Source: an uncultured Peptostreptococcus sp.
GTDB taxonomy: Bacteria > Bacillota > Clostridia > Peptostreptococcales > Peptostreptococcaceae
Assembly: GCA_900759325.1 (NCBI GenBank)
Contig: CAAEUW010000050.1
Coordinates: 1-32,119, forward strand
DNA length: 32,119 bases
Direction: 5' to 3'
The notes beneath the pieces are model-generated. The model saw only the letters and a list, made by a program, of their open reading frames with translations. It made no database searches and had not been told where the DNA came from. The translations under genes were made by a program, and so were the position numbers. Positions 1 to 9,161 of this stretch are shown here, piece after piece (the stretch's first letter is position 1; each line of letters begins with the position of its first letter).

Positions 1-20
1 TAACAAAGAAAAAAGCGTAA
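1..20 (+). CDS. 3' end of an upstream CDS, possibly an rnf subunit (partial)
   Basis: Reading from base 3, five codons (T-K-K-K-A) end in TAA at 18-20, just before the rnfA ribosome binding site. A gene ending here would fit the usual position of rnfE immediately upstream of rnfA. The stretch is too short to identify; this is inference from gene order. Confidence 0.3.
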
Positions 21-33
21 AGGGGTGTAGAGA

Positions 34-609
34 TTGAAATTAATATTATTATTTTTATACATAGTTCTAGTAAATAATGTTATAACTTCTCAGTTCCTTG
101 GTATTTGTCCGTTCTTGGGTGTTTCTAAGAAAACAGATACAGCAATAGGTATGGGTGTAGCCGTAACTTTCGTTATAGCTTTAGCATCTATAATAACTTA
201 TTTCATTCAGATAATATTAGATAACTATCAGTTAGGATACTTGCAGACAATAGCATTTATACTTGTCATTGCATCTATCGTTCAGTTCGTTGAAATGGTT
301 ATAAAGAAGACTTCGCCATCACTATATCAGGCACTTGGTGTTTTCTTACCTCTTATAACTACAAACTGTGCGGTTTTGGGTATAGCTATAGTTAACATTA
401 CTAAGGGTTACAACATCATTGAAACTCTAGTAAATGGTATAGGTGCTGGTATAGGATTTACACTTGCAATAGTAATATTTGCAGGTATCAGAGAAAGGTT
501 AGAATTAGCTGACATTCAGGATGCGTTTAAGGGATTCCCTATAACACTGATTTCAGCCAGCTTAATGTCAATAGCTTTTCTAGGATTCACAGGATTAATT
601 AAATTATAA
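34..609 (+). CDS. rnfA: Electron transport complex subunit RnfA
   Basis: Integral membrane subunit of the Rnf complex, which couples ferredoxin oxidation and NAD+ reduction to ion (Na+ or H+) transport across the membrane. The 191-residue product matches the usual family length and has about six hydrophobic segments. The family pattern is clear near the N-terminus (VNN..TSQFLGICPFLGVS, about residues 13-31) and the C-terminus (IRERLELADI). The start is a TTG at 34, preceded by AGGGGTG at 21-27 with a six-base gap. It is followed after 15 bases by rnfB, in the normal operon order; the other rnf genes should lie to the left of the window. The family call is firm; which ion is pumped cannot be told from this sequence. 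Confidence 0.95.
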   Translation: MKLILLFLYIVLVNNVITSQFLGICPFLGVSKKTDTAIGMGVAVTFVIALASIITYFIQIILDNYQLGYLQTIAFILVIASIVQFVEMVIKKTSPSLYQALGVFLPLITTNCAVLGIAIVNITKGYNIIETLVNGIGAGIGFTLAIVIFAGIRERLELADIQDAFKGFPITLISASLMSIAFLGFTGLIKL

Positions 610-624
610 GGGAGGTACTAGAGA

Positions 625-1503
625 ATGCTTATTGTTTATGCGGTAGTAGTACTTGGTATACTTGGTTTAATCTTTGGTATAATCCTTGATTTTGCTTCTA
701 AGAAGTTTGCCGTTGAAGTAGACCCTAAGGAAGCTGAAGTACTAGAAGTTTTACCAGGAGCCAATTGTGGTGGTTGTGGATTCCCAGGTTGTGGTGGTTT
801 AGCTGCTGCAATTGCTAAGGGAGAAGCGCCAGTAAATGGTTGTCCTGTAGGTGGAGCAGCTGTTGCAGAAAAAGTTGCTGCAATAATGGGTGTTGAAGCC
901 GGAGCAGGAGAAAAGATAGTAGCCAATGTAAGGTGTAAGGGTACATGTGATGCTACTAAGGAAAAATATGAGTACAGCGGTATACAGGATTGTAGAGCAG
1001 CTGCATCATTAATCGGTGGTGCCAAGTCTTGTTCTTATGGATGTTTAGGTCTAGGTACTTGTGTACAGGTTTGTAACTTTGATGCTATACATGTTGTAGA
1101 TGGCGTTGCTGTAGTTGATGAAGAAAAGTGCGTTAACTGTGGTAAGTGTATAGATATATGTCCAAAGGCACTTATCGAACGTAAGCCTGCTAATAAGGCT
1201 GTTACAGTTCAGTGTAAGTCAAACGACTTTGGTAAGACAGTTAAGGATAACTGTACAGTTGGTTGTATAGGATGTGGTATCTGTTTCAAGGAATGTCCGT
1301 TCGATGCGATCATATTTGAAGACAAGCTAGCACGTATTGATTACGAAAAGTGTAAGCAGTGTAACAAGTGTGCTATGAAGTGTCCAACAAAGGTTATAAA
1401 GCCAAAAGAAAGAAAAAAACCAGTAGTTAAAGCTCAGCCAAAGCCACAAGAGCCAAAGGTTGAAGAAGCTAAGGCTGAAGTTAAGCCAGAAGAAAATAAC
1501 TAA
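625..1503 (+). CDS. rnfB: Electron transport complex subunit RnfB, iron-sulfur protein
   Basis: Iron-sulfur subunit that passes electrons from reduced ferredoxin into the Rnf complex. A single N-terminal membrane helix (about residues 3-22) is followed by the RnfB Fe-S domain with C48, C51, C56 and C73. Four ferredoxin-like cysteine groups follow: C136/140/146/150, C169/172/175/179, C214/217/220/224 and C243/246/249/253. The last 35 residues are a Lys/Pro/Glu-rich tail without cysteines, probably flexible. An ATG start at 625 has a strong GGGAGGT ribosome binding site about ten bases upstream. It is the last gene of the rnf operon, being followed by an intrinsic terminator at 1535. CGT arginine codons occur here, as expected for a highly expressed gene in this genome. 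Confidence 0.95.
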   Translation: MLIVYAVVVLGILGLIFGIILDFASKKFAVEVDPKEAEVLEVLPGANCGGCGFPGCGGLAAAIAKGEAPVNGCPVGGAAVAEKVAAIMGVEAGAGEKIVANVRCKGTCDATKEKYEYSGIQDCRAAASLIGGAKSCSYGCLGLGTCVQVCNFDAIHVVDGVAVVDEEKCVNCGKCIDICPKALIERKPANKAVTVQCKSNDFGKTVKDNCTVGCIGCGICFKECPFDAIIFEDKLARIDYEKCKQCNKCAMKCPTKVIKPKERKKPVVKAQPKPQEPKVEEAKAEVKPEENN

Positions 1504-1534
1504 TTAGCTTTAAAAGCTTAACTAATATTAAGGG

Positions 1535-1569
1535 TCACCGTATATTTAATTATATACGGTGATTTTTTT
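1535..1569 (+). terminator. Rho-independent terminator of the rnf operon
   Basis: Perfect 11-bp inverted repeat TCACCGTATAT (1535-1545) / ATATACGGTGA (1552-1562), with a 6-base loop and a T-tract directly after. Confidence 0.9.
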
Positions 1570-1711
1570 ATTTAAAAAACTGTCTATATATGATTGGATA
1601 ATACTTATAGTGGATAAAGAGCTAGCATAAAATAGGACATGATGTCACGATAAATGCTGGTAAAGTCTAAAATTATAAATTGTTTACTAAGGGGAATATA
1701 TAGGTGCTAAT

Positions 1712-2398
1712 ATGAGTGAGGTTTTAAGGATAAGGGAAATGTGTGATGATGAAAGGCCAAGAGAAAAGATGATGAAGAAAGGGGTAAAGTCCTTATCAGA
1801 CGCCGAGCTTTTAGCTATAATGATTAGGACAGGTGATAAAAACAACAATGCAGTAACCCTATCTTCAAAGGTATTGACCCTCTCTAAACATGGGGTAAGG
1901 GGCTTGACTGATTTGAGTCTAGACGAGTTATGTAGTATTGATGGCATTGGTCCTTCAAAGGCCACTATTATCAAGGCTGCCCTAGAATTAGGGGTCAGGG
2001 TATCTCAGTACCTACCCAATAGGTTTAAAATCAATAACCCATGGGATGTATATTCCTACTATATGGAGGAGCTTAGGTACCTCAAAAAAGAAGTTTTTAA
2101 GGTTATACTACTAAATACAAAAAATGAAATAATCTCAGATGTAGATGTATCAGTTGGTAGCCTAAATTCTTCTATAGTTCATCCCAGAGAGGTTTTTATA
2201 GAGGCTATAAAAAGGAGATCTAATGCTATTATATTAATGCACAACCACCCATCAGGTAATCCTGACCCCTCTAAGGAGGACATTATGATTACCAAGAGAC
2301 TGAATGAGTGCGGCAAAATACTTGGTATTAATGTGTTAGACCATATAGTCATTGGGGATGGAAGTTACTATAGCCTCAAGGAAAATAACATATTTTGA
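1712..2398 (+). CDS. radC: RadC family protein, JAB/MPN-domain
   Basis: RadC (UPF0758) family protein of 228 residues, the normal length. A helix-hairpin-helix-like segment (IDGIGPSKA, about residues 76-84) precedes a JAB/MPN metalloprotease-like domain. That domain carries the signature H177-x-H179-P-S-G-x5-P-S-x2-D190, a metal-binding set. The biochemical role of RadC is still unsettled; the old DNA-repair label is not well supported. The start is ATG at 1712, with AGGTG about six bases upstream. It lies directly upstream of mreB, as in many Firmicutes, but mreB has its own promoter. No LexA-type box was seen in the 140 bases upstream. Confidence 0.93.
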   Translation: MSEVLRIREMCDDERPREKMMKKGVKSLSDAELLAIMIRTGDKNNNAVTLSSKVLTLSKHGVRGLTDLSLDELCSIDGIGPSKATIIKAALELGVRVSQYLPNRFKINNPWDVYSYYMEELRYLKKEVFKVILLNTKNEIISDVDVSVGSLNSSIVHPREVFIEAIKRRSNAIILMHNHPSGNPDPSKEDIMITKRLNECGKILGINVLDHIVIGDGSYYSLKENNIF

Positions 2399-2471
2399 GA
2401 CTTATAAAAGTGGTCCATTATTTTTACATAAAATATTGTTTGCATTTTTTAAAAAGAATGAATAAAAGATA

Positions 2472-2500
2472 TCAACAAGACTCCTGTTTCGTGGTATACT
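2472..2500 (+). promoter_or_regulatory. Probable sigma-A promoter of the mreB operon
   Basis: An extended -10 (TGG then TATACT at 2495-2500) lies 17 bases downstream of TCAACA (2472-2477), which matches four of six -35 positions. It is about 55 bases upstream of the mreB start. Confidence 0.6.
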
Positions 2501-2556
2501 AATAGATATAGGCGCATAAGGGAGTCTATTAAAACTTGTAAAAAATGGAGGACGAT

Positions 2557-3606
2557 ATGGGAATTTTTAGTAAGATTTTTGGATCTAATATAAATAATAT
2601 AATTACCAATGATATGGGTATCGACTTGGGTACTGCAAATACTTTGGTTTACATAAAAGGACAGGGAATAGTAGTTGATGAGCCATCAGTTGTAGCCATT
2701 AGGGATGACAACAATGAGATACTAGCAGTAGGTCAGAAGGCAAGGGATATGGTAGGTAGAACTCCGGAAAATATCATTGCTATTCAGCCTGTAAAGGAAG
2801 GGGTAATAGCTGATTTTGAGGCGACACAGGCCATGATGAGCTACTTTATCCAGAAGGGATCAAAGGGTGTTGTGAGCCCTAGAATAGTTATATGCGTACC
2901 TTTTGGTATCACTAAGGTTGAGAAGAAGGCCATTGAAGAGGCTGCTATCCAGGCTGGTGGCAGAGAGGTCTTTATACTAGAAGAGCCTATGGCAGCAGCT
3001 ATAGGGGCTGGCTTGAATGTCAATGACCCTGAAGGTAATATGATTGTTGATATTGGCGGTGGAACATCAGAAATAGCCGTTATATCACTTGGCGGAGTCG
3101 TTGTAGCCAATTCAATCAGGATAGGTGGAGATGAGTTTGACGTTGCCATAGAGAACTTTGTAAGAAAGGACTACAATATCATAATTGGAGCAAGAACTGC
3201 TGAAAATATCAAATTAGCGATAGGATCTGCATTCCCAGGAGACAAGGAAATTGAAATGACAGTAAGTGGTAGGGACATAATGTCAGGCCTACCAAGAACA
3301 ATAACAATAGGATCTACAGAGGTTAGAGAGGCCCTAAGAGAGCCAATTAACGAAATAGTAGAGGCCATTAGGACGACACTAGAGGATACTCCTCCAGAAT
3401 TGGCGTCAGATATAATGGAAAAGGGAATCTTCCTAACAGGTGGAGGCTCCTTATTAAGAGGTATGGACAAGCTAATCCAGGCTGAAACATCACTAAATGT
3501 TACAGTGGCAGCCCACCCACTTCAGTGCGTTGTAATAGGAGCAGGTAAGTCTATAGAAAATACAGACATATTCAACAGTATCGTTATGATGAATCACGAA
3601 GGATAG
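2557..3606 (+). CDS. mreB: Rod shape-determining protein MreB
   Basis: Bacterial actin homologue that forms membrane-associated filaments and directs side-wall synthesis. The N-terminal MGIFSKIFG helix resembles a membrane-binding amphipathic segment. Phosphate-1 (MGIDLGTANT), phosphate-2 (IVDIGGGTSEIAV) and the adenosine motif (LTGGGSLLRG) of the actin fold are all present. An in-frame ATG exists at 2545, but its bases overlap the GGAGG at 2547-2551. That GGAGG is ideally spaced (five bases) for the ATG at 2557, so I take 2557 as the start (349 residues). It opens the mreB-mreC-mreD-mrdA-rodA block, which suggests an elongating cell shape. Confidence 0.96.
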   Translation: MGIFSKIFGSNINNIITNDMGIDLGTANTLVYIKGQGIVVDEPSVVAIRDDNNEILAVGQKARDMVGRTPENIIAIQPVKEGVIADFEATQAMMSYFIQKGSKGVVSPRIVICVPFGITKVEKKAIEEAAIQAGGREVFILEEPMAAAIGAGLNVNDPEGNMIVDIGGGTSEIAVISLGGVVVANSIRIGGDEFDVAIENFVRKDYNIIIGARTAENIKLAIGSAFPGDKEIEMTVSGRDIMSGLPRTITIGSTEVREALREPINEIVEAIRTTLEDTPPELASDIMEKGIFLTGGGSLLRGMDKLIQAETSLNVTVAAHPLQCVVIGAGKSIENTDIFNSIVMMNHEG

Positions 3607-3618
3607 TTGGTGGTCACC

Positions 3619-4500
3619 TTGAAGTTAGAGAAGGATAGTAGAAGAAGGTTGAGTCTAAAGACCATACTAGCAACTATTGTAGTGGTTTTGATAGTAGCTA
3701 TAACAGCTAACTCTATGTCTAATTCAGGTAGACTGGATGCCGTTGAAGCTAAGGGACCAATCTCAGCTTTTTACATTGTGGGCAAGCATCTCAACAATGT
3801 AGTCGTAGGAATTGGTGACTTTTTTGGGGACCTAGCAAACTTTAGGTCAAATGCAAGGATGGTCCAAGACCTTAAAAATGAAAATGATAAGTTAAAACAA
3901 AAAATTATAGATATGGAAAGTGATGTAGACAAGCTGGATTCCTTAGAAAGACTGAAGAAATCCCTGAATTACGTGTCTACAGACCAACGTAATAGTCTGG
4001 TTACAGCCAGTGTAATAGGAAAGAATAACGGAGACTGGTACAAGTCATTTGTAATAGATGCAGGTGCAGGTGATGGAGTCAAGACAGATAGCATAGTGAT
4101 AAATGGCCAGGGTGTAGTGGGTATTGTTTATAGTGTGAGCAATCACTATTCTAAGGCTATATCCTTGATAGATTCTAGAGCTTCTGTTAGCTTTAAGCTA
4201 GCCAGAAAGAATGATTACAAGGGGGTTATTACAACGTCATCTATAGTAGGTAGTGCGGACTTTACAGATAGAGACAAGTTGCTCCAGGGATATCTTTTTG
4301 ATCCTAAGTCAGATGTGAAAAAGGATGACCTCCTAGTTACATCAGGTTTGGGCCTATATCCAGAGAATATACCAATAGGCACTGTTACTAATGTTACATA
4401 TGACAAGAACAAGTCTATGAAAACTATAAAGATTAGGCCTAGCGTAGATTTTAAAAATATTGACAATGTCAGTATAATCCCTCCAAGAAAGGTTCAATAG
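3619..4500 (+). CDS. mreC: Rod shape-determining protein MreC
   Basis: Bitopic membrane protein of the elongasome that links MreB/MreD to the penicillin-binding protein. There is a short basic cytoplasmic N-terminus, one membrane helix (about residues 13-32), a charged coiled-coil segment with Lys/Asp/Leu heptads (about residues 75-115), and then the double beta-barrel MreC domain (VIGKNNGDWYKSFVID onward). I place the start at TTG 3619, four bases after GGTGGT (3609-3614). An upstream TTG at 3607 abuts the mreB stop and would have no ribosome binding site of its own. The mreB stop lies only 12 bases upstream, so translation is probably coupled. Confidence 0.92.
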   Translation: MKLEKDSRRRLSLKTILATIVVVLIVAITANSMSNSGRLDAVEAKGPISAFYIVGKHLNNVVVGIGDFFGDLANFRSNARMVQDLKNENDKLKQKIIDMESDVDKLDSLERLKKSLNYVSTDQRNSLVTASVIGKNNGDWYKSFVIDAGAGDGVKTDSIVINGQGVVGIVYSVSNHYSKAISLIDSRASVSFKLARKNDYKGVITTSSIVGSADFTDRDKLLQGYLFDPKSDVKKDDLLVTSGLGLYPENIPIGTVTNVTYDKNKSMKTIKIRPSVDFKNIDNVSIIPPRKVQ

Positions 4501-4508
4501 GTGGCAGT

Positions 4509-4994
4509 ATGAAAAATATAGTAGTATTTTTGATTGGCCTCTTTCTGATTTTTTTGGAGGCTTTTTTTACCAATCATATAAGTTCCTTTTTGAGCATAGA
4601 CCTGCTTTTGATCTACATAATTTTGATTTCCCTTTATATGGACAAGAGCTATGCCCTTATAGAGGTTGGTCTTTTGGGCTTACTTAGTGATTTGGTAGTA
4701 GGTGGCATAGTAGGAATTACAGCCCTTTTATTTATGGCAGCATCCTACTTTATATCTACAGTAGAAAAATCGATCTTTAAGGATAAGAAGCTAATAGTGC
4801 TCTTCTTAGTATTTGTTATTAGCATAGTGTATTCTATAATAAATGCAGTGGTATCAGCCATATTTTATGTGCCGGTTCCACTTATACTTGTTCTCCTTAA
4901 GGGGGTAATACTAATACCCCTTTTAAATGTAGGTGTAGCCTTCTTGGCCTATAGCCTGTTTGGAGACTTGTTGATGAAATTAAGGGAAGAATAG
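4509..4994 (+). CDS. mreD: Rod shape-determining protein MreD
   Basis: Small polytopic membrane protein (161 residues) with about five hydrophobic segments and few charged residues between them, as in MreD. It is the third member of the MreBCD complex. ATG 4509 follows a GGTGG ribosome binding site. It sits between mreC and mrdA with gaps of about 10 bases, so it is part of the same operon. MreD sequences diverge strongly; the call rests on length, topology, the PMT-like spacing of helices and the position in the cluster. Confidence 0.88.
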   Translation: MKNIVVFLIGLFLIFLEAFFTNHISSFLSIDLLLIYIILISLYMDKSYALIEVGLLGLLSDLVVGGIVGITALLFMAASYFISTVEKSIFKDKKLIVLFLVFVISIVYSIINAVVSAIFYVPVPLILVLLKGVILIPLLNVGVAFLAYSLFGDLLMKLREE

Positions 4995-5006
4995 TGGTGT
5001 GACAAA

Positions 5007-7919
5007 TTGAGTAAAAATTCAGTGATAAAGCCAAGACTAAAGGTAATTAATAAGTTTATTCTAATTATACTTAGTGTGGTTTTAATAAAAATAGTATATA
5101 TGACAACTATAAGGTATTCACATTATTCTGAGTTGGCTGACCAAAAGGCCTACAAGCAGATTATGGTCCAGGCTCCTAGGGGAGAAATTAGGGACAGGAA
5201 GGGTGTATTATTGGCAGGTAATGAGCCCCAGTTCACCGTTCAGATAGTTGCAGATACCTTCAACAAGGCAGGTAAGAATAGTAAGGACGGGGCAAATAAG
5301 ATGGCCTATTCGGTTATTAATATCCTAGAAAAAAATGGTGAAACATATACGGATGAGTTCCCAATAAGCCTTGAAAATGGTAGGTATAGCTACAGCTTCG
5401 ACCAGAAAATCAGTGAATTCAAGAGTAAAAATGGTATACCAAGTAACTATAATGCTAAGAAATCCTTCTACTATGTAGTTGACAGTATGATACAAAGTGG
5501 TCTATTGTCATTAGCAGATAGGAATATGGATCCGGTTAAGCTCCAGGCCAAGGTTAATAAGCTGGGCTATTATCCACCAGTACTTGTAAATTCTTGGACC
5601 TTCACCCAGCAAAAGAATAAGGAGGACTGGTTGAAGGGCTACGGACTAAAAGATGGTGTGAGTGCCCTTTTAGCATTTAAGCATATAAGAAACAACTACT
5701 ATAAGATAGATTCTAGCATGACGGACAAAGAGGCTAGAAAAATCATGCTGGTAAGAGACCTATTAAAGTCAAAAATATATACCCAGTACAATCCTGTGAC
5801 TATATCTAAGGGTATAAAGAAGGAGACAGTCGTCCAGATAGAAGAAAACTCTATGAAGCTATCGGGTGTTTCCGTTGCCATAGAGCAAAAGAGGGTCTAT
5901 CCTTTGGGTAACCTTGCAGCCCATGTTCTAGGCTATGTTGGTAAGATACCATCATCTAAGGCGGAGGACCTTGTAAAGGAGGGCTACAGTCCACAGGATA
6001 TGATAGGTTTATCTGGTATTGAAAACAGCTATGAAAACAAGCTAAGGGGTAAGGATGGTTATAAGGAAGTAAAGGTAGACAGTGTTGGTAGGGTTATTTC
6101 ACAGATGAAGTCTGTTGATCCTACAAGTGGTAAGAGTGTTTACCTAACAATAGATAGTAAGGTGCAAAAGACGGCTGAGGAATCCTTAAAAAATGCTATA
6201 GAATCAGCTAGATCAGGTGGAAGCTTCAAGAGTCAGTTTGGAGATATAAATATAAAAGAAAGTGCTCCTAAGGCTAGGTCAGGTGCAATAGTTGCCATAG
6301 ATGTAACTAGTGGAGATGTCTTGGCCATGGCTAGCTATCCCAATTATGATCCAAATAAGTTTGCTAATGGTATAAGTAGTGAGGACTATAATAACTACCT
6401 TCCAAAAAATCAGAATGATATGCTGGCACCTAACCCATTATTGAATTTGGCTACTCAGGGTGTATTCCAGCCGGGATCAACCTTCAAGATGGTAACAGCA
6501 ATGGCTGCCCTAGAATCAGGCTTGGATCCAAATTATACAATAAATGACCCTGGTGTAATAAGGTTAGGAAATAGAAATTTTGCCGACTATGTATGGCACC
6601 ATGGTGGAAAAAACCACGGCGTGGTAAACCTCTATAAGGCAATACAGGAATCTTGTAATATATACTTCTATGTCTTGGGTAGCAATAGGAACTGGATGAC
6701 AGGCCAGAACCTAAACCTAGGTATGAATGCCAACAAGATACTTGAATATGCCAAGAAGTTTGGTCTTGATAGCGATACAGGACTTGAGGGGCAGTTAGAG
6801 GAAAGAAATGGTAGGGTTCCTAGTGAAGAGCAGAAGGTTGAAAATACCAAGATTCAATTAAAGTATGCCCTAGAGAGAACTATGAGAACCCACTTTGAGG
6901 GTATTGATTATGAAGAAAATAGGGATGAATTCGTAGAAAAGATAGATAAAATTGTTAGCTGGATAGATGAAGATAAGACTCCTGGTAGGGTAGAAACAAT
7001 GAAGAGGTTAAAGAAGCTAGGAGTTAAGGAAGCCTATGTAGAGAGCGATGCTGACTATATGGTTTACAGCTATTTCAACTTTGCTAAGTGGGGTGTGGGT
7101 GATACCTTCAACCTTGCTATAGGTCAGGGTGAAAATGCCTACAATCCATCTCAGGTTGTCAGATATGTTGCAGCCCTTGCCAATGGCGGTTATCTAGTAA
7201 ACCTAAATGTAGTAAACAAGGTAGAAACCTCAAATGGTAAGGTAGCAGAGGTAGCCAATAGAAGGCTAGATAAGATTAGCTTTAAGGACACTTCAAACCT
7301 AAATGACATAAAGATAGGTATGGTCAATGTTTCTACGCAAGGCCTGGCCAAGGATGCATTTGGAAGCTTTCCAATTAAGGTTGCAACTAAGACAGGAACA
7401 GCGGAAAAAAGTGGAAAGATACCTACAGATAAGGAATATGACTATCTTATGAGTCATTTGTCATCCTACTCTTTAGACAAGACCAAGGTTCTTGAAAGGT
7501 ATAACAAGCTTAAGTCCGATAGGGAAAGAGAGCTAACGAATGAAAAAATTAAGGACTTGAAGGCTAAAATAAATGATACTAGTATTGATAGCGACAAGAG
7601 AAAGAAGTACCAAAAGGAACTAGAGGCTGGTATCAAGGTAAAACTAGATGATACAGACAAGGTTAATGCCCAGTACCTAAGAAGGGCAATCAAGCAGTTA
7701 AACTCAAAGATTACCGATGAGGATATCGATAAGTACAAGGAGGACTACGGTTCTTTTGCCTGGTGTGTGGCTTATGCCCCAGCAGATAATCCTAAGATAG
7801 CCGTGGCCTGTATGATACCTCAGGGAGAAACGAGTTCATATGCAGTTCTGCCAATTAGGGAAACTATGGCCCAGTATTTTGGTCTAATAAAGGAAGGTCA
7901 GGCTGATGAAAAAAATTGA
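5007..7919 (+). CDS. mrdA: Penicillin-binding protein 2, elongasome transpeptidase
   Basis: Class B penicillin-binding protein that cross-links side-wall peptidoglycan with RodA. One N-terminal membrane helix (about residues 12-33) is followed by the dimerisation domain (APRGEIRDRKG at about 56-66). The transpeptidase domain has S491-T-F-K494 (active-site serine), S549-C-N551 and K795-T-G-T798. At 970 residues it is well above the usual 600-750. The excess lies mainly in two stretches: about residues 606-694, between the GLEG segment and WGVGDTFNLAIGQG, and about 799-916, between KTGT and FAWCVAYAP. Both are charged and helix-prone, and reading frame and motifs are intact around them. Start TTG 5007. 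The last 14 bases overlap rodA. Confidence 0.94.
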   Translation: MSKNSVIKPRLKVINKFILIILSVVLIKIVYMTTIRYSHYSELADQKAYKQIMVQAPRGEIRDRKGVLLAGNEPQFTVQIVADTFNKAGKNSKDGANKMAYSVINILEKNGETYTDEFPISLENGRYSYSFDQKISEFKSKNGIPSNYNAKKSFYYVVDSMIQSGLLSLADRNMDPVKLQAKVNKLGYYPPVLVNSWTFTQQKNKEDWLKGYGLKDGVSALLAFKHIRNNYYKIDSSMTDKEARKIMLVRDLLKSKIYTQYNPVTISKGIKKETVVQIEENSMKLSGVSVAIEQKRVYPLGNLAAHVLGYVGKIPSSKAEDLVKEGYSPQDMIGLSGIENSYENKLRGKDGYKEVKVDSVGRVISQMKSVDPTSGKSVYLTIDSKVQKTAEESLKNAIESARSGGSFKSQFGDINIKESAPKARSGAIVAIDVTSGDVLAMASYPNYDPNKFANGISSEDYNNYLPKNQNDMLAPNPLLNLATQGVFQPGSTFKMVTAMAALESGLDPNYTINDPGVIRLGNRNFADYVWHHGGKNHGVVNLYKAIQESCNIYFYVLGSNRNWMTGQNLNLGMNANKILEYAKKFGLDSDTGLEGQLEERNGRVPSEEQKVENTKIQLKYALERTMRTHFEGIDYEENRDEFVEKIDKIVSWIDEDKTPGRVETMKRLKKLGVKEAYVESDADYMVYSYFNFAKWGVGDTFNLAIGQGENAYNPSQVVRYVAALANGGYLVNLNVVNKVETSNGKVAEVANRRLDKISFKDTSNLNDIKIGMVNVSTQGLAKDAFGSFPIKVATKTGTAEKSGKIPTDKEYDYLMSHLSSYSLDKTKVLERYNKLKSDRERELTNEKIKDLKAKINDTSIDSDKRKKYQKELEAGIKVKLDDTDKVNAQYLRRAIKQLNSKITDEDIDKYKEDYGSFAWCVAYAPADNPKIAVACMIPQGETSSYAVLPIRETMAQYFGLIKEGQADEKN

Positions 7920-9018
7920 TTATAGAAAAAATTTCAAGATAGTAAAAAATATCGACTGGAAATTAGTAGCCATAGTCCTAGTAATCTTTTTGATTGGAAT
8001 ACTGATACTAAGTAGTGCAACACATGCGAATATTACTAAAAACTATACCCAGATATACAAGCAGTTACTTGCTTTTGTATTGGGCGTGGGTATTATAATG
8101 GTCATGATGCTCTTTGACTACGATAGTGTAGGTAAATACTACAAGGAACTCTATGTATTTAGTATTATAATGCTACTCATAGTCTGGATACCAGGCTTGG
8201 GGGATAGGCAGTTCGGTGCAATATCCTGGATACGTATAGGTAAGTTTAACCTACAAACATCGGAAATAGTAAAGATGACCTTTATACTTAGCTATGCAAA
8301 GATAGTAGAAAAGCACAAGGATAGCATGAATAACCTTAGGGTCCTATTCAAGCTAGTGGTGTATGCCATGCCGATTATAGGTCTCCTACTAGCCCAGCCT
8401 GATCTAGGTACAGCTATAGTATTTGTGTGTATAATATTCTTTATGCTATATGTGGTTGGTCTAGACAAGAGGATAATAAGGAATACCCTAATAAGTATCC
8501 TCTTGTTAACACCACTTATGTATATGTTTATGGCACCCCACCAGAGGGTCAGGATAGTCAATTTCTTTAACCCTGAGCTGAGTAGTAATTACCAGGTTCT
8601 ACAGTCAATGATAGCTATAGGATCAGGAGGGATATTTGGTAAGGGTCTATATATGGGGTCACAAAATCAGGAAAACTTCCTGCCAGTAAGAGATAGTGAC
8701 TTTATATTTGCAGTACTTGGTGAAGAGTTTGGCCTAATAGGTATGCTTGTCGTGATTATCCTATTTATGCTCCTTATAACAAGGTTACTGATGATAGCCA
8801 AAAAGTCTAAAAATGTATACGGAACCCTAATAGTTTCGGGTATAACAGGTATGTTTGTCTACCAAATAATACAGAATATAGGTATGACCGTTGGTCTAAT
8901 GCCTGTAACAGGTGTAACTCTGCCCTTTGTAAGCTATGGTGGTAGTTCAATATTGACATCTATGGCAAATATAGGTATAGTCTTGAATGTATATTTGAGA
9001 AGGAGAAGGATATACTAG
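7906..9018 (+). CDS. rodA: Peptidoglycan polymerase RodA (SEDS family)
   Basis: SEDS-family glycosyltransferase that polymerises lipid II and works with PBP2 in elongation. The 370-residue product has about ten membrane segments. It carries the family signatures W..G...FQTSE/K-like (RIGKFNLQTSEIVK), QPDLGTA and the C-terminal LPFVSYGGSS. ATG 7906 has AAGGAAGG just upstream and overlaps the end of mrdA, implying translational coupling of the partner enzymes. FtsW is the alternative within the same family; the mre-mrdA context favours RodA. No minC or minD gene lies between mrdA and rodA, unlike many Clostridia. Confidence 0.93.
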   Translation: MKKIDYRKNFKIVKNIDWKLVAIVLVIFLIGILILSSATHANITKNYTQIYKQLLAFVLGVGIIMVMMLFDYDSVGKYYKELYVFSIIMLLIVWIPGLGDRQFGAISWIRIGKFNLQTSEIVKMTFILSYAKIVEKHKDSMNNLRVLFKLVVYAMPIIGLLLAQPDLGTAIVFVCIIFFMLYVVGLDKRIIRNTLISILLLTPLMYMFMAPHQRVRIVNFFNPELSSNYQVLQSMIAIGSGGIFGKGLYMGSQNQENFLPVRDSDFIFAVLGEEFGLIGMLVVIILFMLLITRLLMIAKKSKNVYGTLIVSGITGMFVYQIIQNIGMTVGLMPVTGVTLPFVSYGGSSILTSMANIGIVLNVYLRRRRIY

Positions 9019-9161
9019 GAGACCAGTAAATATAGTTGAGTGATTTAGTTAAAAGTCAAATTAAGTAAAACAGATTTAAGCAGGCGCTTGAATCTTCAAT
9101 AGTGTATATTAGTCCTACTTTAGGGAGACAATATATAGACTAGTTGAAATGGAGGCAAGTT

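Noticed and set aside
636..1025. 129-codon minus-strand reading frame opposite rnfB
   Set aside because: Ala/Pro-rich complement of the Gly/Cys/Ala-rich RnfB sequence, with no ribosome binding site or family resemblance.
1636..1646. GACAT-G-ATGTC palindrome upstream of radC as an SOS box
   Set aside because: It does not match the Firmicute LexA box (GAAC-N4-GTTC) and is too short to be convincing.
9019..9161. Promoter for the radical SAM gene (TTGAAT 9088, TATATT 9105)
   Set aside because: The spacer is only 11 bases, and no alternative -35 fits.
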